Origin: Laccaria trichodermophora
Taxonomy: Eukaryota > Basidiomycota > Agaricomycetes > Agaricales > Hydnangiaceae
Reading direction: 5' to 3'
DNA: 64,000 nt
Assembly (NCBI GenBank): GCA_018417955.1
Contig: JACTVC010000013.1
Span: forward strand, 394,633 to 458,632
Part shown: piece after piece, positions 52,958 to 63,540 of the stretch
Layout of the letters: each line of letters starts with the position of its first letter
How positions within the stretch are numbered: position 1 is the stretch's first letter
The notes under the pieces: generated by a model
What the model was told of the DNA's origin: nothing
Database searches by the model: none
What the model saw: the letters and a program-made list of their open reading frames with translations, nothing else
Program-made: the position numbers and the translations under genes

Positions 52958-54488
52958 ATGGTGTTTCTGCGCAGGGATGAATTCGAATACTCGGCAATGG
53001 TCATTCGCTGTAGGTACCTTTGTGGAATTGTGAAACGGGGGGAAACTATTGTGGCTGCGTGATGTATACTTGTGAGCACTTCGGGGCATAAACGACGTCT
53101 GCAGGCTATTCAAGGTTGTGCAACAGCGTGTACGGTTAATCGACGGGAAATTTTACAACTTTAATGTTACCCATCCTCAGAGACGAAAGTATGCCTCAAG
53201 GAGGGCGATGCGCATAAACCACCGTCAAAGATACTAGTCGATTCTGCCCCAGGTAAAGACCGGGAGTCATAGCGTTTGACGCCCATTACGTTGATTGTAA
53301 GTTGTCCAGTCTACGACGAGGTTTCTTGACCTAATGTAGTCGCCGAGGAGCTTTCTAATAAGTACTATTGGCTTGAAGTTAACTCTTACTCTCACTGAAA
53401 TAACGAAACATCTACCATCGGGTTGGTATGGTCGTCCCGCAGGAAAACATTTGCGCGAGAAGAAATTTGAGGTAACTTACCACTGGTACCCCAAGGATTA
53501 GTATCTCTTTTTCTCTTCGATTTCAAGTTATTCGTGATTTGGTCAATAGTGATGAGAGCGTTGAACGTCATTTCGTTGTCGTGTTCCTCGCTAATTGGCT
53601 CTTCTGGTACATTGTAAGATAGCGAGACCCAAGGTAGATAAGGGACGACTGACTTAGGGGGTGTGCGCGGCAGCGGGCGAGGTTTCTGCAAAAGTCTGCC
53701 ACGACCTCGGGCCCGCCAGACAGTTTGCCGGGCAAAGCCTACGGAGTGGGAACATATCCTTTTCTGTTCGTATTCAAGTTATCCAATAAATGGTGATCAT
53801 GACTGTGATATATAAAAAATCAATGTGTTGTTTCATAATCGTGTGATTCGCCTTGATTCTTCCCCGAGAGCTGATGGAGATGAAGCCATAGACGACAAGA
53901 GCGGGGGTAGTGGGCGAAAACTGCGGAACCACTCTACTACGACCACGTTGATTATGATATGGCAAGAAGAGGTGTGGGCAGGATTGTGCTTCCTCCGTCG
54001 AATCAGGAATTGCTTCAATCGCTTGAATGATGGACGCTGGGGTGTACCAAACGCGAAGAACCCTCTTCAGAGTTGGTGAGGCACCTGACCGTTATGTGAA
54101 ATGGAGTTGAAGGACGAGGTCGAAGAGGGGATCTGAGTAACTCGACGAATGGGTGGGGGCTTGGAAGTACGTGGTGTGAAGCGTCAGGAGATCCTTTCAT
54201 GCTTTCACAGAACAACGCCGCTAGTCCAGGAAAAAACAGTTAAATTTGAGCTCGAGATGAAGGCACACAACAAGATTTGGATCACATGAATGTGTTCGTA
54301 CCTCGTGTGGAGGCTTTTGCAGCACATAATTGCGCCCTCACTCCAAGGGATAGAATTCAAAACCGAGAGTTGACGGCCTCGCGCAAGAGCCTGCTGTTGC
54401 GTAGGGGAGACTTCGGTTCTTCAAATAGATTTGGCCTGTAGAAAGCCACAAAAGACCGTGACGGATCCGGGTGACTCGCAGCTTTAAT
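52958..54488. repeat. F3 downstream module, duplicated downstream of F4 (about 60593-62548)
   Basis: Collinear with the DNA after F4. Shared blocks include TTTGTGGAATTGTGAAAC, GTGAGCACYTCGGGGCATAAA, AGTCGATTC and a proline-rich exon-like frame on the minus strand. That frame, 53392-53691, reads KPRPLPRTPPKSVVPYLPWVSLSYNVPEEP and DQITNNLKS. In the F4 copy the same exon carries a 1-base insertion. A small gene may once have existed here, but I cannot define its start or end. Confidence 0.5.
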
Positions 54489-55105
54489 CGACCAACCCGT
54501 TCGAAAACAACAACTACTACCATGCCGCCTCCCATTCACCTCTCCACACCCGAACGACAAGTGGTGTAATCCTTCTGAGCCCACCGGTCGCTCACCACTC
54601 GTCCACAGCTTTTGCAAGAATCGGTCAACAGCCTACGCCGGTATGAACAAGTTACAAAGCAGCTCCGAGTCTGCACACGCGTTAGTCTCTTCTTCTACTT
54701 CAGCCACAACCTCTTACTATGACCATATTGGTAACGTCACTTCCGTCTGCAGCAGCTTGCGAAGCTGCTGCAAAAGTTGTTGGTATACACTGTAATCAGA
54801 TCCGATTTTCCGTGGATAGTACACCAAGGATACACACCACTCATCGTGCAACAAATTTCCACACCTTTTCTCGGGGTCAAATGGTGTTATTGTCAGCACG
54901 TCGGACGGGTTTCGGTGTCCAACAATCCGATGTACGCCGTCAAAATATCCGGAATTCATGGTTTGGCCTTTGGTTCGTGCCCAAATATGACTTTAATGAC
55001 AATGCTTCCGCCTCTGTTGCTCTGTAGCCGAGGGAGGGAAAAGTGACGTTCGTCCTTGATCGACGCTCGCATAAGGCTGAGGGATGGACCGCGCCCTGAC
55101 CTCGG
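54489..55105 (-). pseudogene. Mediator subunit 27-like pseudogene, copy 1 (5'-truncated)
   Basis: Matches the 3' two-thirds of the intact Med27-like gene at 62549-63540. Recognisable pieces are SDYSVYQQLLQQLRKLLQTE and the DNA for the C-terminal Cys/Trp motif, with the C-terminal block shifted in frame (GCGEVNGRRHGS). Several deletions remove part of exon 2, and homology stops near 55105, before the first exon. The copy cannot encode the protein. Confidence 0.75.
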
Positions 55106-55466
55106 TCCTTAACCCAACACTGTCCGGTGGCTATCAGGTCAAATATCTCGGATGACTGGTGTTTTTTTTTAAACCCTGGAACGAGCGACCGTGACGGTTG
55201 GGTAGGAGGGGAACGATAAAGCTACCTTGCACTGATGAAAGCCCCTCCCTTCTACCACCACCATGTTGCCTAAACCTGCATGAAGTCCTTCCGCATCCAA
55301 TTGTAGAAGTTGTCAAACACAGCCGCGGAACCCATGACATAGACTCCTCCAGCGTCTAAGCTTATCGAGAGCCTATCTTTATAAACCATTTCCCAGTGTC
55401 CGGAAGTTGAGGGAGAAGCGATGACATGTGACGTTGGAGGTTTTGGAAACAACGCTCGCCACCAGA
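55106..55466. promoter_or_regulatory. Upstream region of kinase K2
   Basis: Contains CCCTCCCTTCTACCACCACCATG and further DNA (AGCGTCTAAG, CCTATCTTTATAAACC) resembling the K1 upstream region (35450-35650), so the duplicated unit included the kinase promoter. TATAAA lies near 55378. Functional sites were not tested. Confidence 0.5.
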
Positions 55467-57031
55467 ATGTCCACCATACCCCGCTGCGAATCGCCCGAGC
55501 CTCTTCTATGGACCAGCTTTGCAAGGTTATCCCCCCGAAGATCTCCTTGCTCCTCTTCCCCTTGTCCGCTAGATGGGTCACCGTACAGTGATGCGTCCTC
55601 TACATTATCCGATTCATTGATCTTGATCACTCCGCAATCATCATTGCCGCCCGAGAAAGACAACGTTGAGGTGTACGATTACGGCTCTCCCACGGAGTCC
55701 AAAGCCTCCCCCTCTCTCATCTGCGACTCACCAGAACTACTTCCTCATAAGATCTCCGTTGCGCTGAAGGATGAGCTTCCTGCATGCCCTTCCCATGCTA
55801 GGATGTTCGATCGCTTCCTTCCCGACCCGGTGTGTGACTTGTCAGATGAAGTGGAATTGACAGAGCAGTTCTCAGTTGCTCATGGTGGGTTTTCCGATAT
55901 CTATAAAGGCGTATGGGCACCACCGTTTTGTGGGGAGAAGGGGAAAACTGTGGTGTGTATCTATTTTATATCTACCAAGTGAGGTTCGGGGCTCATGATG
56001 GTGGCGGTGGTGACAGGTGGCAATAAAAATGCTTCGAGCGTGCACAAGGCAGGAGGTGGACCCCGTACGAGCACGGAAGGTGGGTTATTACACTACTTTT
56101 ACCGTCCACATGGATCCTGGGTGACTGACATATCACTAGCGCCTCAACAGAGAAGTATACGTCTGGAACGGTCTTCGCCACCCCAACATTGCGCAGTTCT
56201 ACGGAATCTCTTTCCGCCTTGGCGGTCGCCCCTCCCTCGTCATGCAATGGTACCAAAATGGCACCGTCCCGAACTACATTTACAATCAACTTCGAACAAA
56301 TGGGGCAAAGGTTGATAGGTTGTCATTGGTGATTCGCATCCATACTTTTGGCTCATTGTAGGGAGACGCCTGACCCGACTTGATAGGTTCGAGATATCGC
56401 GCAAGGTCTTGGATATCTACACTCCTTGATTCCCCCAGTGGTTCATGGGGATTTAAAAGGGGTGCGTGGTCGTTACCATATATCCCCTGTTTGGGGGAAT
56501 GTTGATATATAAATGGAATGCAGAACAACACACTCGTCAACGACGACGGGCATGCAATGCTGACCGACTTTGGGCTCGCAAAGGTCATTGAAGAATTAGC
56601 AGGCCCAACGGGGAACACGACATCAACGTGTGCGGGCTCTGTGCGCTGGCAAGCCCCGGAGTTGATAACCGACACAAGATCTGATATAAGCGGTGATGCT
56701 TCCAATCCGTCCTCACCAACTCGCGGTTCCGACGTCTGGTCGTTCGGGTGTACAGCGTATGAGGTTCGTCTTGTCCGTTCATCACTTTACTCACTCGTGA
56801 TTCCTGAGCTCTCTTCTTCCTTCCCCTCAGATCATGACGGGCAACATCCCATACCACAGCCACTTCCAACTTTGGACCGTCATCCAGGCAATCGTGGAGA
56901 AGCAGTATCCCCTCGATCAGAAAGATCGGGGGGTGCTTGAGGGTAATGGGTTGGTGTCGCTTTTGGAAGATTGTTGGCAGTATGATGTGGAGAAACGGCC
57001 GGAGATCGGGGAGGTTCTTCGAAGGCTGTAG
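55467..57031 (+). CDS. TKL-like protein kinase K2 (paralog of K1)
   Basis: ATG at 55467 (MSTIPRCESPEPLLWTSF), exon structure like K1, last exon ending at TAG 57029-57031. A shorter Ser/Pro-rich N-terminus (about 155 residues) precedes the kinase domain: VAHGGFSDIYKGVW, VAIK, VVHGDLKGNNTLV, LTDFGLAK, SVRWQAPEL, DVWSFGCTAYE, RPEIGEVLRRL. All catalytic residues are retained. It lacks the segment of about 95 residues present in K1. Like K1 it has HGD in place of HRD. Substrate and pathway unknown. Confidence 0.87.
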
Positions 57032-57436
57032 GTAGGTGTGAGCTTCAAAAGCCATGAGCGTGATGGTGGTCCCAATGTGTGTTAGATGGGGCTAGACCAC
57101 ACGCGGCATTGTATTCTTTTAGACCTCTCCACATCACTTAGACTCACTTGAGCTGTATCTCAGGTCGCATACTCTATATGCTATCAGTATTTTCATGTTA
57201 ACCAAGCCCATATACCATGAGCCTTACAGTTACTGAGGTGTTTTTTCTCCTGCCATTTCTACCTCCTGTCGGAAATTTCCCAGGTGCTAGGCTAATACAT
57301 AAGGGTTGCAGACGCCTACTAAAAAGTTGAGTGTCAGGCGTCTAACTTGAGTACTTGTTAGGCGCCCAAGGCAATAACACAACCTAATTGGCCTGATGTT
57401 CTCTTCTTACCAAGTCAACCCCAAACTCAGTAAATC
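57032..57436. other. K2 3' flank, no supported gene
   Basis: Spacer with no recognisable coding sequence, ending where a fragment of F-box DNA begins. Confidence 0.4.
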
Positions 57437-57439
57437 ATG

Positions 57440-57565
57440 ACGGCCGCACGACACTGGATTACCACATGCATCTTTGTTTCGACAGATTCAGACAGCCCAC
57501 TTTACATTCCACAGAATTGCACTCCGAACCACGAACAAGTCAAATACGGATTGATGGGGATTAGC
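57440..57565 (+). pseudogene. F2-type F-box gene fragment
   Basis: About 125 bp resemble the 3' coding part of F2 (47060-47180). Shared blocks are ACATGCATYTTTGTT-like, CAGATTCAGAC, ACTCCGAACCA and GAACAAGTCAAATACG. The frame is broken and the rest of the gene is missing. It shows that a fifth F-box copy once lay between K2 and the Med27 pseudogene. Confidence 0.6.
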
Positions 57566-57945
57566 ATTTGGCGTGCTATAAAAAGTCAGAGAATTCAGGT
57601 TACAGATGGAGGCGGTAGCAATGAGTCGAAGGACGAGGTCGGGGAGAAGATCTGAGTAACTCGACGAATGGCTGAACCTTGGAAGAAAACCTTCTTTTAT
57701 GCTTTCAAGAAACAATGCACTGGCCCCGAGAAAGAACATAATTTGAGCTGTAGACGAAGACACATTCAGGAAAACCATTCAATCTCGGTTGCTAACCCTG
57801 GCGTGATGAGAACAAGGTATACATTTTGAGATTGAGAGTCGACAGCCTTGTCCAAAAGCCTGATGTTGCATACGGAAGACTGCGGTTCTTCAGATAGAGT
57901 TTGGCCTGTAGAAGGCGGACTTGCAGCTTCGATCGACCAACCCGT
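57566..57945. other. Med27-flanking repeat, no supported gene
   Basis: DNA collinear with 54100-54480 and 62073-62540 (GATCTGAGTAACTCGACGAATGG, CTTTYATGCTT, ACAGCCTTGTCCAAAAGCCTG). It is the 3' flank of the Med27-like copies. No coding capacity. Confidence 0.5.
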
Positions 57946-58955
57946 TCAAAAACAACTCCCATGCCGTGAATCCCATTCACCTCTCCACACCCGAACGACA
58001 GGTAGTGTATATCCTTCGGAGCTCACCACTCGTCCACAGCTTTTGCAAGCATCGATGAACAACCCACGGTATGAACAAAGGAGGCTCTGCACACATAAGT
58101 CTCCTCCTCTACTTCAGCCACAGCCACTCACCATTACCATTGGTAACGTCACATTTCCCTCCGCCTGCAACATCTTCGCAAGCTGCTGCGAAAGTTGTTG
58201 GTACACACTGTAATCAGACTGTGAGTGTGGGGCCTTCCGCGTCAACACACACCATCAGTACCCTATCATCGTACCACAAATTTACACACCTTTTCCCGAG
58301 GTCCAATGGTATTATCATCAGCACCGTCGGACGGGAGTGGGTGTACACCAATCCAATATACGCCGTCAGAATATTCGGAATTGTAAATCTCATCATCTTT
58401 GGTTGGGGGTCCATGGTTTGGCCCTTGGTCCGTGCCCAAATATGCAGCCGACAGTCCCCGTTACTGCGATTAAATGACTTTAAGTACTCCCCTAATGTAT
58501 TGGCCGTCAAGACTCAATGCTTCCGCATCTGTAGCCGACGGAGGGAAAAGTGACGGTCGTCCTTCATCGACGCTCCCATAAGGCTGAGGGGATTCCGGCG
58601 ATGGACCGCGTCTGAGAGAGAAGGTCAGATTTCAGACCAACAATTTCGAAGGAGCTTACCTCCGTTTCCGGTTTTCTCTTCGTGAGTTACCATCTAGTCC
58701 TGTGGTATCCGCTTCGAGGCTTTTCTGCGCTCGATTTAATGCCTCTTGCGTAAGAGCCAAGCGGATAAGATCCCCTACTTCCTTGACACGATGAAATTCT
58801 CCCCGAATAGTCTGTGCGGTGAAGGGCTCAAAGGAAACGGGTGTCCTAAGCAAGATTGGTGGGACCTGAAGCTTTGAAGCAGTGTCTGAACACGATTGTA
58901 AACACCTGTAACAAGTTCAATTTGCGATTCTAGTGTTGTGGTTTGTAGTTTTCGG
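57946..58955 (-). pseudogene. Mediator subunit 27-like pseudogene, copy 2
   Basis: Nearly full-length copy of the gene at 62549-63540, retaining its exon order, for example PVSFEPFTAQTIRGEFHRVK and FNRSNGDCRLHIWARTKG. Lesions compared with the intact copy: the start ATG region is replaced, an 8-base insertion follows the codons for VQTL (near 58868), a 7-base insertion lies near 58511-58517, and one A is missing in the run near 58303. Together these destroy the frame. High identity to the intact copy indicates a recent duplication. Confidence 0.85.
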
Positions 58956-59128
58956 TTAGTTTGTTTGTTCAGATCAACCGCTCACAAACATGTGCAAAGA
59001 CCTCTGATACCATCCATCATCTTCCGAATACACTTGAATACACTGACGCGCACCTGCAGATTGAGGTGAGTGGGCTTACTGCTCGTCGCAACGACATAGC
59101 GTAAAAAAGATCAGGAAATACGCGGAAT
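58956..59128. promoter_or_regulatory. F4 upstream and leader region
   Basis: Contains the family leader block (CACAAACATGTGCAAAG, CCATCCATCATCTTCC, CTGACGCGCACCTGCAGATT) and GAGGTGAGT...GATCAG, the probable 5' UTR intron at 59067-59115. It provides the uninterrupted reference for the transposon break in F3. Confidence 0.6.
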
Positions 59129-60592
59129 ATGGCAGAAAATGGATCCCACCGTTCCGAGATTGAAAATACCCGGAACGCTTTATTTCAGCAAGTTGCGGCT
59201 TTGGAAGCAGAAATGGCGCAATTGCGGGCCATCTTCCTTAAAAAACGTCTGCGGCTATATTCTAAAATTAATTCCCTATCCCTATTCGATCAACTTCCAG
59301 CAGAGATCAAGACTGAAATATTCTACGACACTTTGAACATGGGAACCGGCTGTTACTACTCCGAGGGAGTAACTCCCCTTTTTCTGGGCAAAGTTTGTCG
59401 TGGTTGGAGAGATTTTGTTTGGTCAACTCCGATCCTTTGGAAAACCCTACATCTACGGCTGTCGAGGTCTAACTACAAGGTCCAAGCCGTTCTTCTCCTT
59501 GACTGGCTATCCAGAACCGGAGATTACCCCATCTCCTTTTCTCTTGATACAGGGGCATTTCTGGGGACGCGTTATCGTCCTCCGGTAAAAGTTATGACCC
59601 TCCTTGCATCTGTCTCAGCACGATGGAGAGAAATAGAAATTTCTTTTCCCGACCTACAAGCCTGCTTTGACATCATTTTCACCACCAAAACATCCCTACC
59701 CCTTCTCAGTACTGCTACCGTTTTACTAGATGAAACAGAAGAAGAGTTGAGTCTACTCATGGCCCCACAACTCGCAGAACTTCATCTTTATAGCCCCTCT
59801 TTGCACAAGGTGCTAGCTCCATGGCACCAATTGCAAGTGTTTATTGCAACTCAATGTTGGTTGGATGAGATTCGGGTTTTTCTTCACAATGCGCCTCAAA
59901 TAGTCCGCTGCACCTTTACACACATTAAATCATCCATTCTGGAGCCTTCACTGCTATTCGATCGGCCGCTCCTGTTGGAACGTCTGCAATATCTCGAGCT
60001 CCACTTCACGGATGTGAATGTTGAATCAACTTGGATTTTAGAGCAAGTCAGACTTCCTTCTTTGCGTGAAGTCTCCCTCCACAACCCGGCGCACTCCCCT
60101 CAGGACGATTTCCCGTTTCAAATTACAAATCCCTTCCAATCCTCGCCTCTTTTGGAAAAATTCATTTGGAGTGGCGTGATGTTTGATCATGATTTGGTTC
60201 AGGCTCTAAAAAACATCCCGTCAGTGAAGGATCTATCTCTGGACTTCCGTGGTCATCAACCCTCCAGCAAAATACTCACTGAAACATTCCTTCAACGACT
60301 TCACTTCCCTCATGCAGAAATTCTTCTTCCGAATTTGCAAAGCTTCACGTACCGTGGCCCCACTTCACTCGATGAACACATGCATCTTTTCCGAGATGTG
60401 CTTGTGTCCAGATTCCAAAAGTGCGCCCTGCGAGCCGCCGAAGCAGACTCAGAACGAACCACTGTAGCCCAAATCAAGTCGGTGAGCGTCACGAGCTCGT
60501 CTCAATTTGTCGTCAGTCCAGATATACAAGAAGAACTAAACAGCCTTGTGCAAGCAGGCCTCGAATTTTCGTTAACTTTCAAACCCAATTAG
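59129..60592 (+). CDS. F-box protein F4
   Basis: ATG at 59129 (MAENGSHRSEIENTRNALF), one open frame of 487 residues. It has a coiled coil (slightly shortened, IFLKKRLRLYSKINSL), the F-box LFDQLPAEIKTEIFYDTLN, VCRGWRDFVWSTPILWKTLHL and a Leu-patterned C-terminus ending EFSLTFKPN. Closest to F1 and F3. Leader and 5' UTR intron are uninterrupted. No lesion. Expected to act as the substrate adaptor of an SCF ubiquitin ligase, by family membership. Confidence 0.87.
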   Translation: MAENGSHRSEIENTRNALFQQVAALEAEMAQLRAIFLKKRLRLYSKINSLSLFDQLPAEIKTEIFYDTLNMGTGCYYSEGVTPLFLGKVCRGWRDFVWSTPILWKTLHLRLSRSNYKVQAVLLLDWLSRTGDYPISFSLDTGAFLGTRYRPPVKVMTLLASVSARWREIEISFPDLQACFDIIFTTKTSLPLLSTATVLLDETEEELSLLMAPQLAELHLYSPSLHKVLAPWHQLQVFIATQCWLDEIRVFLHNAPQIVRCTFTHIKSSILEPSLLFDRPLLLERLQYLELHFTDVNVESTWILEQVRLPSLREVSLHNPAHSPQDDFPFQITNPFQSSPLLEKFIWSGVMFDHDLVQALKNIPSVKDLSLDFRGHQPSSKILTETFLQRLHFPHAEILLPNLQSFTYRGPTSLDEHMHLFRDVLVSRFQKCALRAAEADSERTTVAQIKSVSVTSSSQFVVSPDIQEELNSLVQAGLEFSLTFKPN

Positions 60593-62548
60593 GATGAAGT
60601 GGCTCTGAATATTGTATGTTGTCGGGATGAATTTGAATACTCAGGCAATGGTTGATGTGGGTGACTCCTCTCAGGGACTCGGAAGGCAGCTCGATCTTGC
60701 AAAAGTTTGTCTTATAGAAGTTTGAATGTACAACAAATCTTCGAAATGTTTATGCACATAGCGTCAATAACCTCTTCCCACTTAATACTCATTCGCTGTG
60801 GGTGCCTTTGTGGAATTGTGAAACAAGGGGAAATGATTACTACAGCTGCGTGATGACGTTACAGGTTCACCGCCTCAATTAAAACCTGTTGCAAGTCGGG
60901 GAGCTGATATGTATATTTGTGAGCACCTCGGGGCATAAATCACCACGCAAGACCCCGTCCGTAAGCTGGCTCCATTTTATATTCAAGGTTGTGCAGGAGG
61001 GTGTCCGGTGAATCGACGGGAAGGTTTACGACCTTGTGTTAACCATCCACAGGGAAGAAAGTAGCTGTCTCGTGGAGGGTGATGCGCATGAACCACCGTC
61101 AAATATACTACGCAAGACAAATCGATTCTTCCCGAGGTAAAAATAGGGCCGTCATACCGTTTGATGCCCATTGCATTGATTGTAAGTGGTTGAAGGACTG
61201 TTTCGGAGTTCAGAGAGAATATTGAGTCCCTCAAGGATATCTCGCAGTCTACGACAAGGTTGCTTGGCGTAGGAGAGTCGCCGTGGAGCTTTCTAATAAG
61301 TGGTACTAGTGGAGTTAAAGTTAGCTCTTACTCTCACTAAAATAACGGAATACGTACCATCGGATTCAGTGACTAGTACAGGTTGTAATTCTCGTTCCGC
61401 AAAAAACATTCGCGCGAGAGGATGTTTGAGGGAGCGTAGTCGAGGGTCGGTATTTCTATTTGTATTCATTTTCAAGTTGTTCGTGATTTGGTCAATCATG
61501 ATAAGAGCGTTGATATGACGTTTCGTTGTCGTGTTGTTCGTTAGTTGGCTCTTCCGGTACATCGTAAGATAGCGAGGCCCAAGGTAGATAAAGGACGAAT
61601 GACTTCGGGGGTGTGCGCGGCAGCGGGCGAGGCTTCTGCGAAATTCTGCCACGGTCCCGCCAGACAGTTTGCCGGGCAGAGCCTACGGAGCGGGAATGTG
61701 TCCTTTCGTATTTGGATTCAAGTTGTCCGTTAGTTGGCCTACTATAATAAGAAATTTGTAAGAAATTTCAAGTTCATGTCACGGTGTCGTTTCGTAATCG
61801 TGTGATTCGCCAGTTGATTCTTCTTCGAGAGCTGATGGAGATGAAGCGATTGACGACACAGTGGGCGAAAACTGCGGAACCACTCTACCAAGATCTCGTT
61901 GATTATAATAAAGGGAGAAGATTGTGCTCCCTCTTGTGCTCCCTCCGTCGAATCAGGAATTGCCTCAATCGCTTGAACGGCGGACGCCAGTGGGGTGTGC
62001 CAATGCGAAGCTCCCTCTTCAGAGTTGGTGGCAAAGCACCTGATCACGCGCCTCCGTTACGTGAAATTGAGTTGAAGGACGAGTTCGACGAGAGGATTTG
62101 AGTAACTCAACGAATAGGTGGGGGCTTGGAAAAACTTGGTGATAGCAACGCGAACCATCAGAGATCCTTTTATGCTTCCACATATTAACAACGCTACGCC
62201 CAGGAAAGAACAATTGGAATTGAGTTCGAGATGGAGGCACATTCAGAAAAATCAACTTTCACCAAGAGCCAAGAGAAATGATGATGAAGGAAGTGAAAGC
62301 CACAACAAGATTTAAATGGATCACATGAATGTGTGGAGGCTTTTCCGCCCTCGGTTGCTAACCCTGGCGTGATGACTTAGCCGAACGTGTCAGAAGGGAC
62401 TACTTCAAGGTATACAATTCAAAATCGAAAGTCGACAGCCTTGTACAAGAGCCTGCTGTTGCATAGGGAAGACTTCGGTTCCTCAAATAGAGTGAGGCCT
62501 GTAGAAAGCCACAAAAGACGGACTTGCAGCTTCGATTGACCAACCCGT
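60593..62548. repeat. F4 downstream module, duplicate of 52958-54488
   Basis: Carries the same ordered blocks as the F3 downstream region, including the proline-rich exon-like frame KPRPLPRTPPKSFVLYLPW on the minus strand (about 61545-61652), here broken by an extra base before DQITNNLK. Two internally similar passages (61430-61560 and 61690-61830) share TTCAAGTTGTYCGT and CGTTTCGT and suggest an older internal duplication. No definable gene. Confidence 0.5.
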
Positions 62549-63540
62549 TCAAAAACAACTCCCATGCCGTGCCTCCCATTCACCTCTCCACACCCGAACG
62601 ACAGGTGGTGTATATCCTTCGGAGCTCACCACTCGTCCACAGCTTTTGCAAGCATCGATGAACAGCCCACGGTATGAACAAAGGAGGCTCTGCACACATA
62701 AGTCTCCTCCTCTACTTCAGCCACAGCCACTCACCATTACCATTGGTAACGTCACATTTCCTTCCGTCTGCAGCATCTTCGCAAGCTGCTGCGAAAGTTG
62801 TTGGTACACACTGTAATCAGACTGTGAATGTGGAGCCTTCTGCGTGGATACACATCATCAGTACCCTATCATCGTGCCACAACTTTGTATACCTTTTCCC
62901 GAGGTCCAAATGGTATTATCGTCAGCACCGTCGGACGGGATTCGGTGTACACCAATCCAATGTACGCCGTCAAAATATTCGGAATTGTAAATCTCATCAT
63001 CTTTGGTCGGGGATCCATGGTTTGGCCCTTGGTCCGTGCCCAAATATGCAGCCGACAGTCCCCGTTACTGCGATTAAATGACTTTACATACTCCCCTAAC
63101 GTATTGGCCGTCAATGCTTCCGCCTCTGTAGCCGACGGAGGGAAAAGTGACGGTCGTCCTTCATCGACGCTGACATAAGGCTGAGGGGATTCCGGCGATG
63201 GACCGCGTCTGAGAGAGAAGGTCAGATTTCAGACCAACAATTTCGGAGGAGCATACCTCCGCTTCCGGTTTTCTCTTCGTGGGTTACCATCTAATCCTGT
63301 GGTATCCGCTTCGAGGCTCTTCTGCGCTCGATTTAATGCCTCTTGCGTAGGAGCCGAGCGGATAAGATCCCCTACTTCCTTGACACGATGAAACTCTCCC
63401 CGAATAGTCTGTGCGGTAAAGGGCTCAAAGGAAACGGGTGGCCTGAGCAAGATTGGTGGGACCTGACGCAGTGTCTGAACACGATTGTAAACATCTGTCA
63501 GAAGTTCGATTTGCGATTCTAGCGTTGCGGTAGAGTCCAT
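62549..63540 (-). CDS. med27: Mediator complex subunit 27-like protein (intact copy)
   Basis: Four exons, 63540-63257, 63208-62893, 62821-62735 and 62689-62549, add up to 828 nt (275 residues) with consistent phases. The N-terminus is helical (LESQIELLTDVYNRVQTLRQ, FEPFTAQTIRGEFHRVKEVG). The centre has GEYVKSFNRSNGDCRLHIW. The C-terminus carries YRGLFIDACKSCGRVVSSEG, TPPVVRVWRGEWEARHGSCF: a C-x2-C pair, PP..R and a terminal W-x5-C/H block, characteristic of the Med27 C-terminal domain. Mediator bridges activators and RNA polymerase II in the nucleus. Two pseudogene copies lie at 54489-55105 and 57946-58955. The family call is from motif recognition. Confidence 0.8.
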
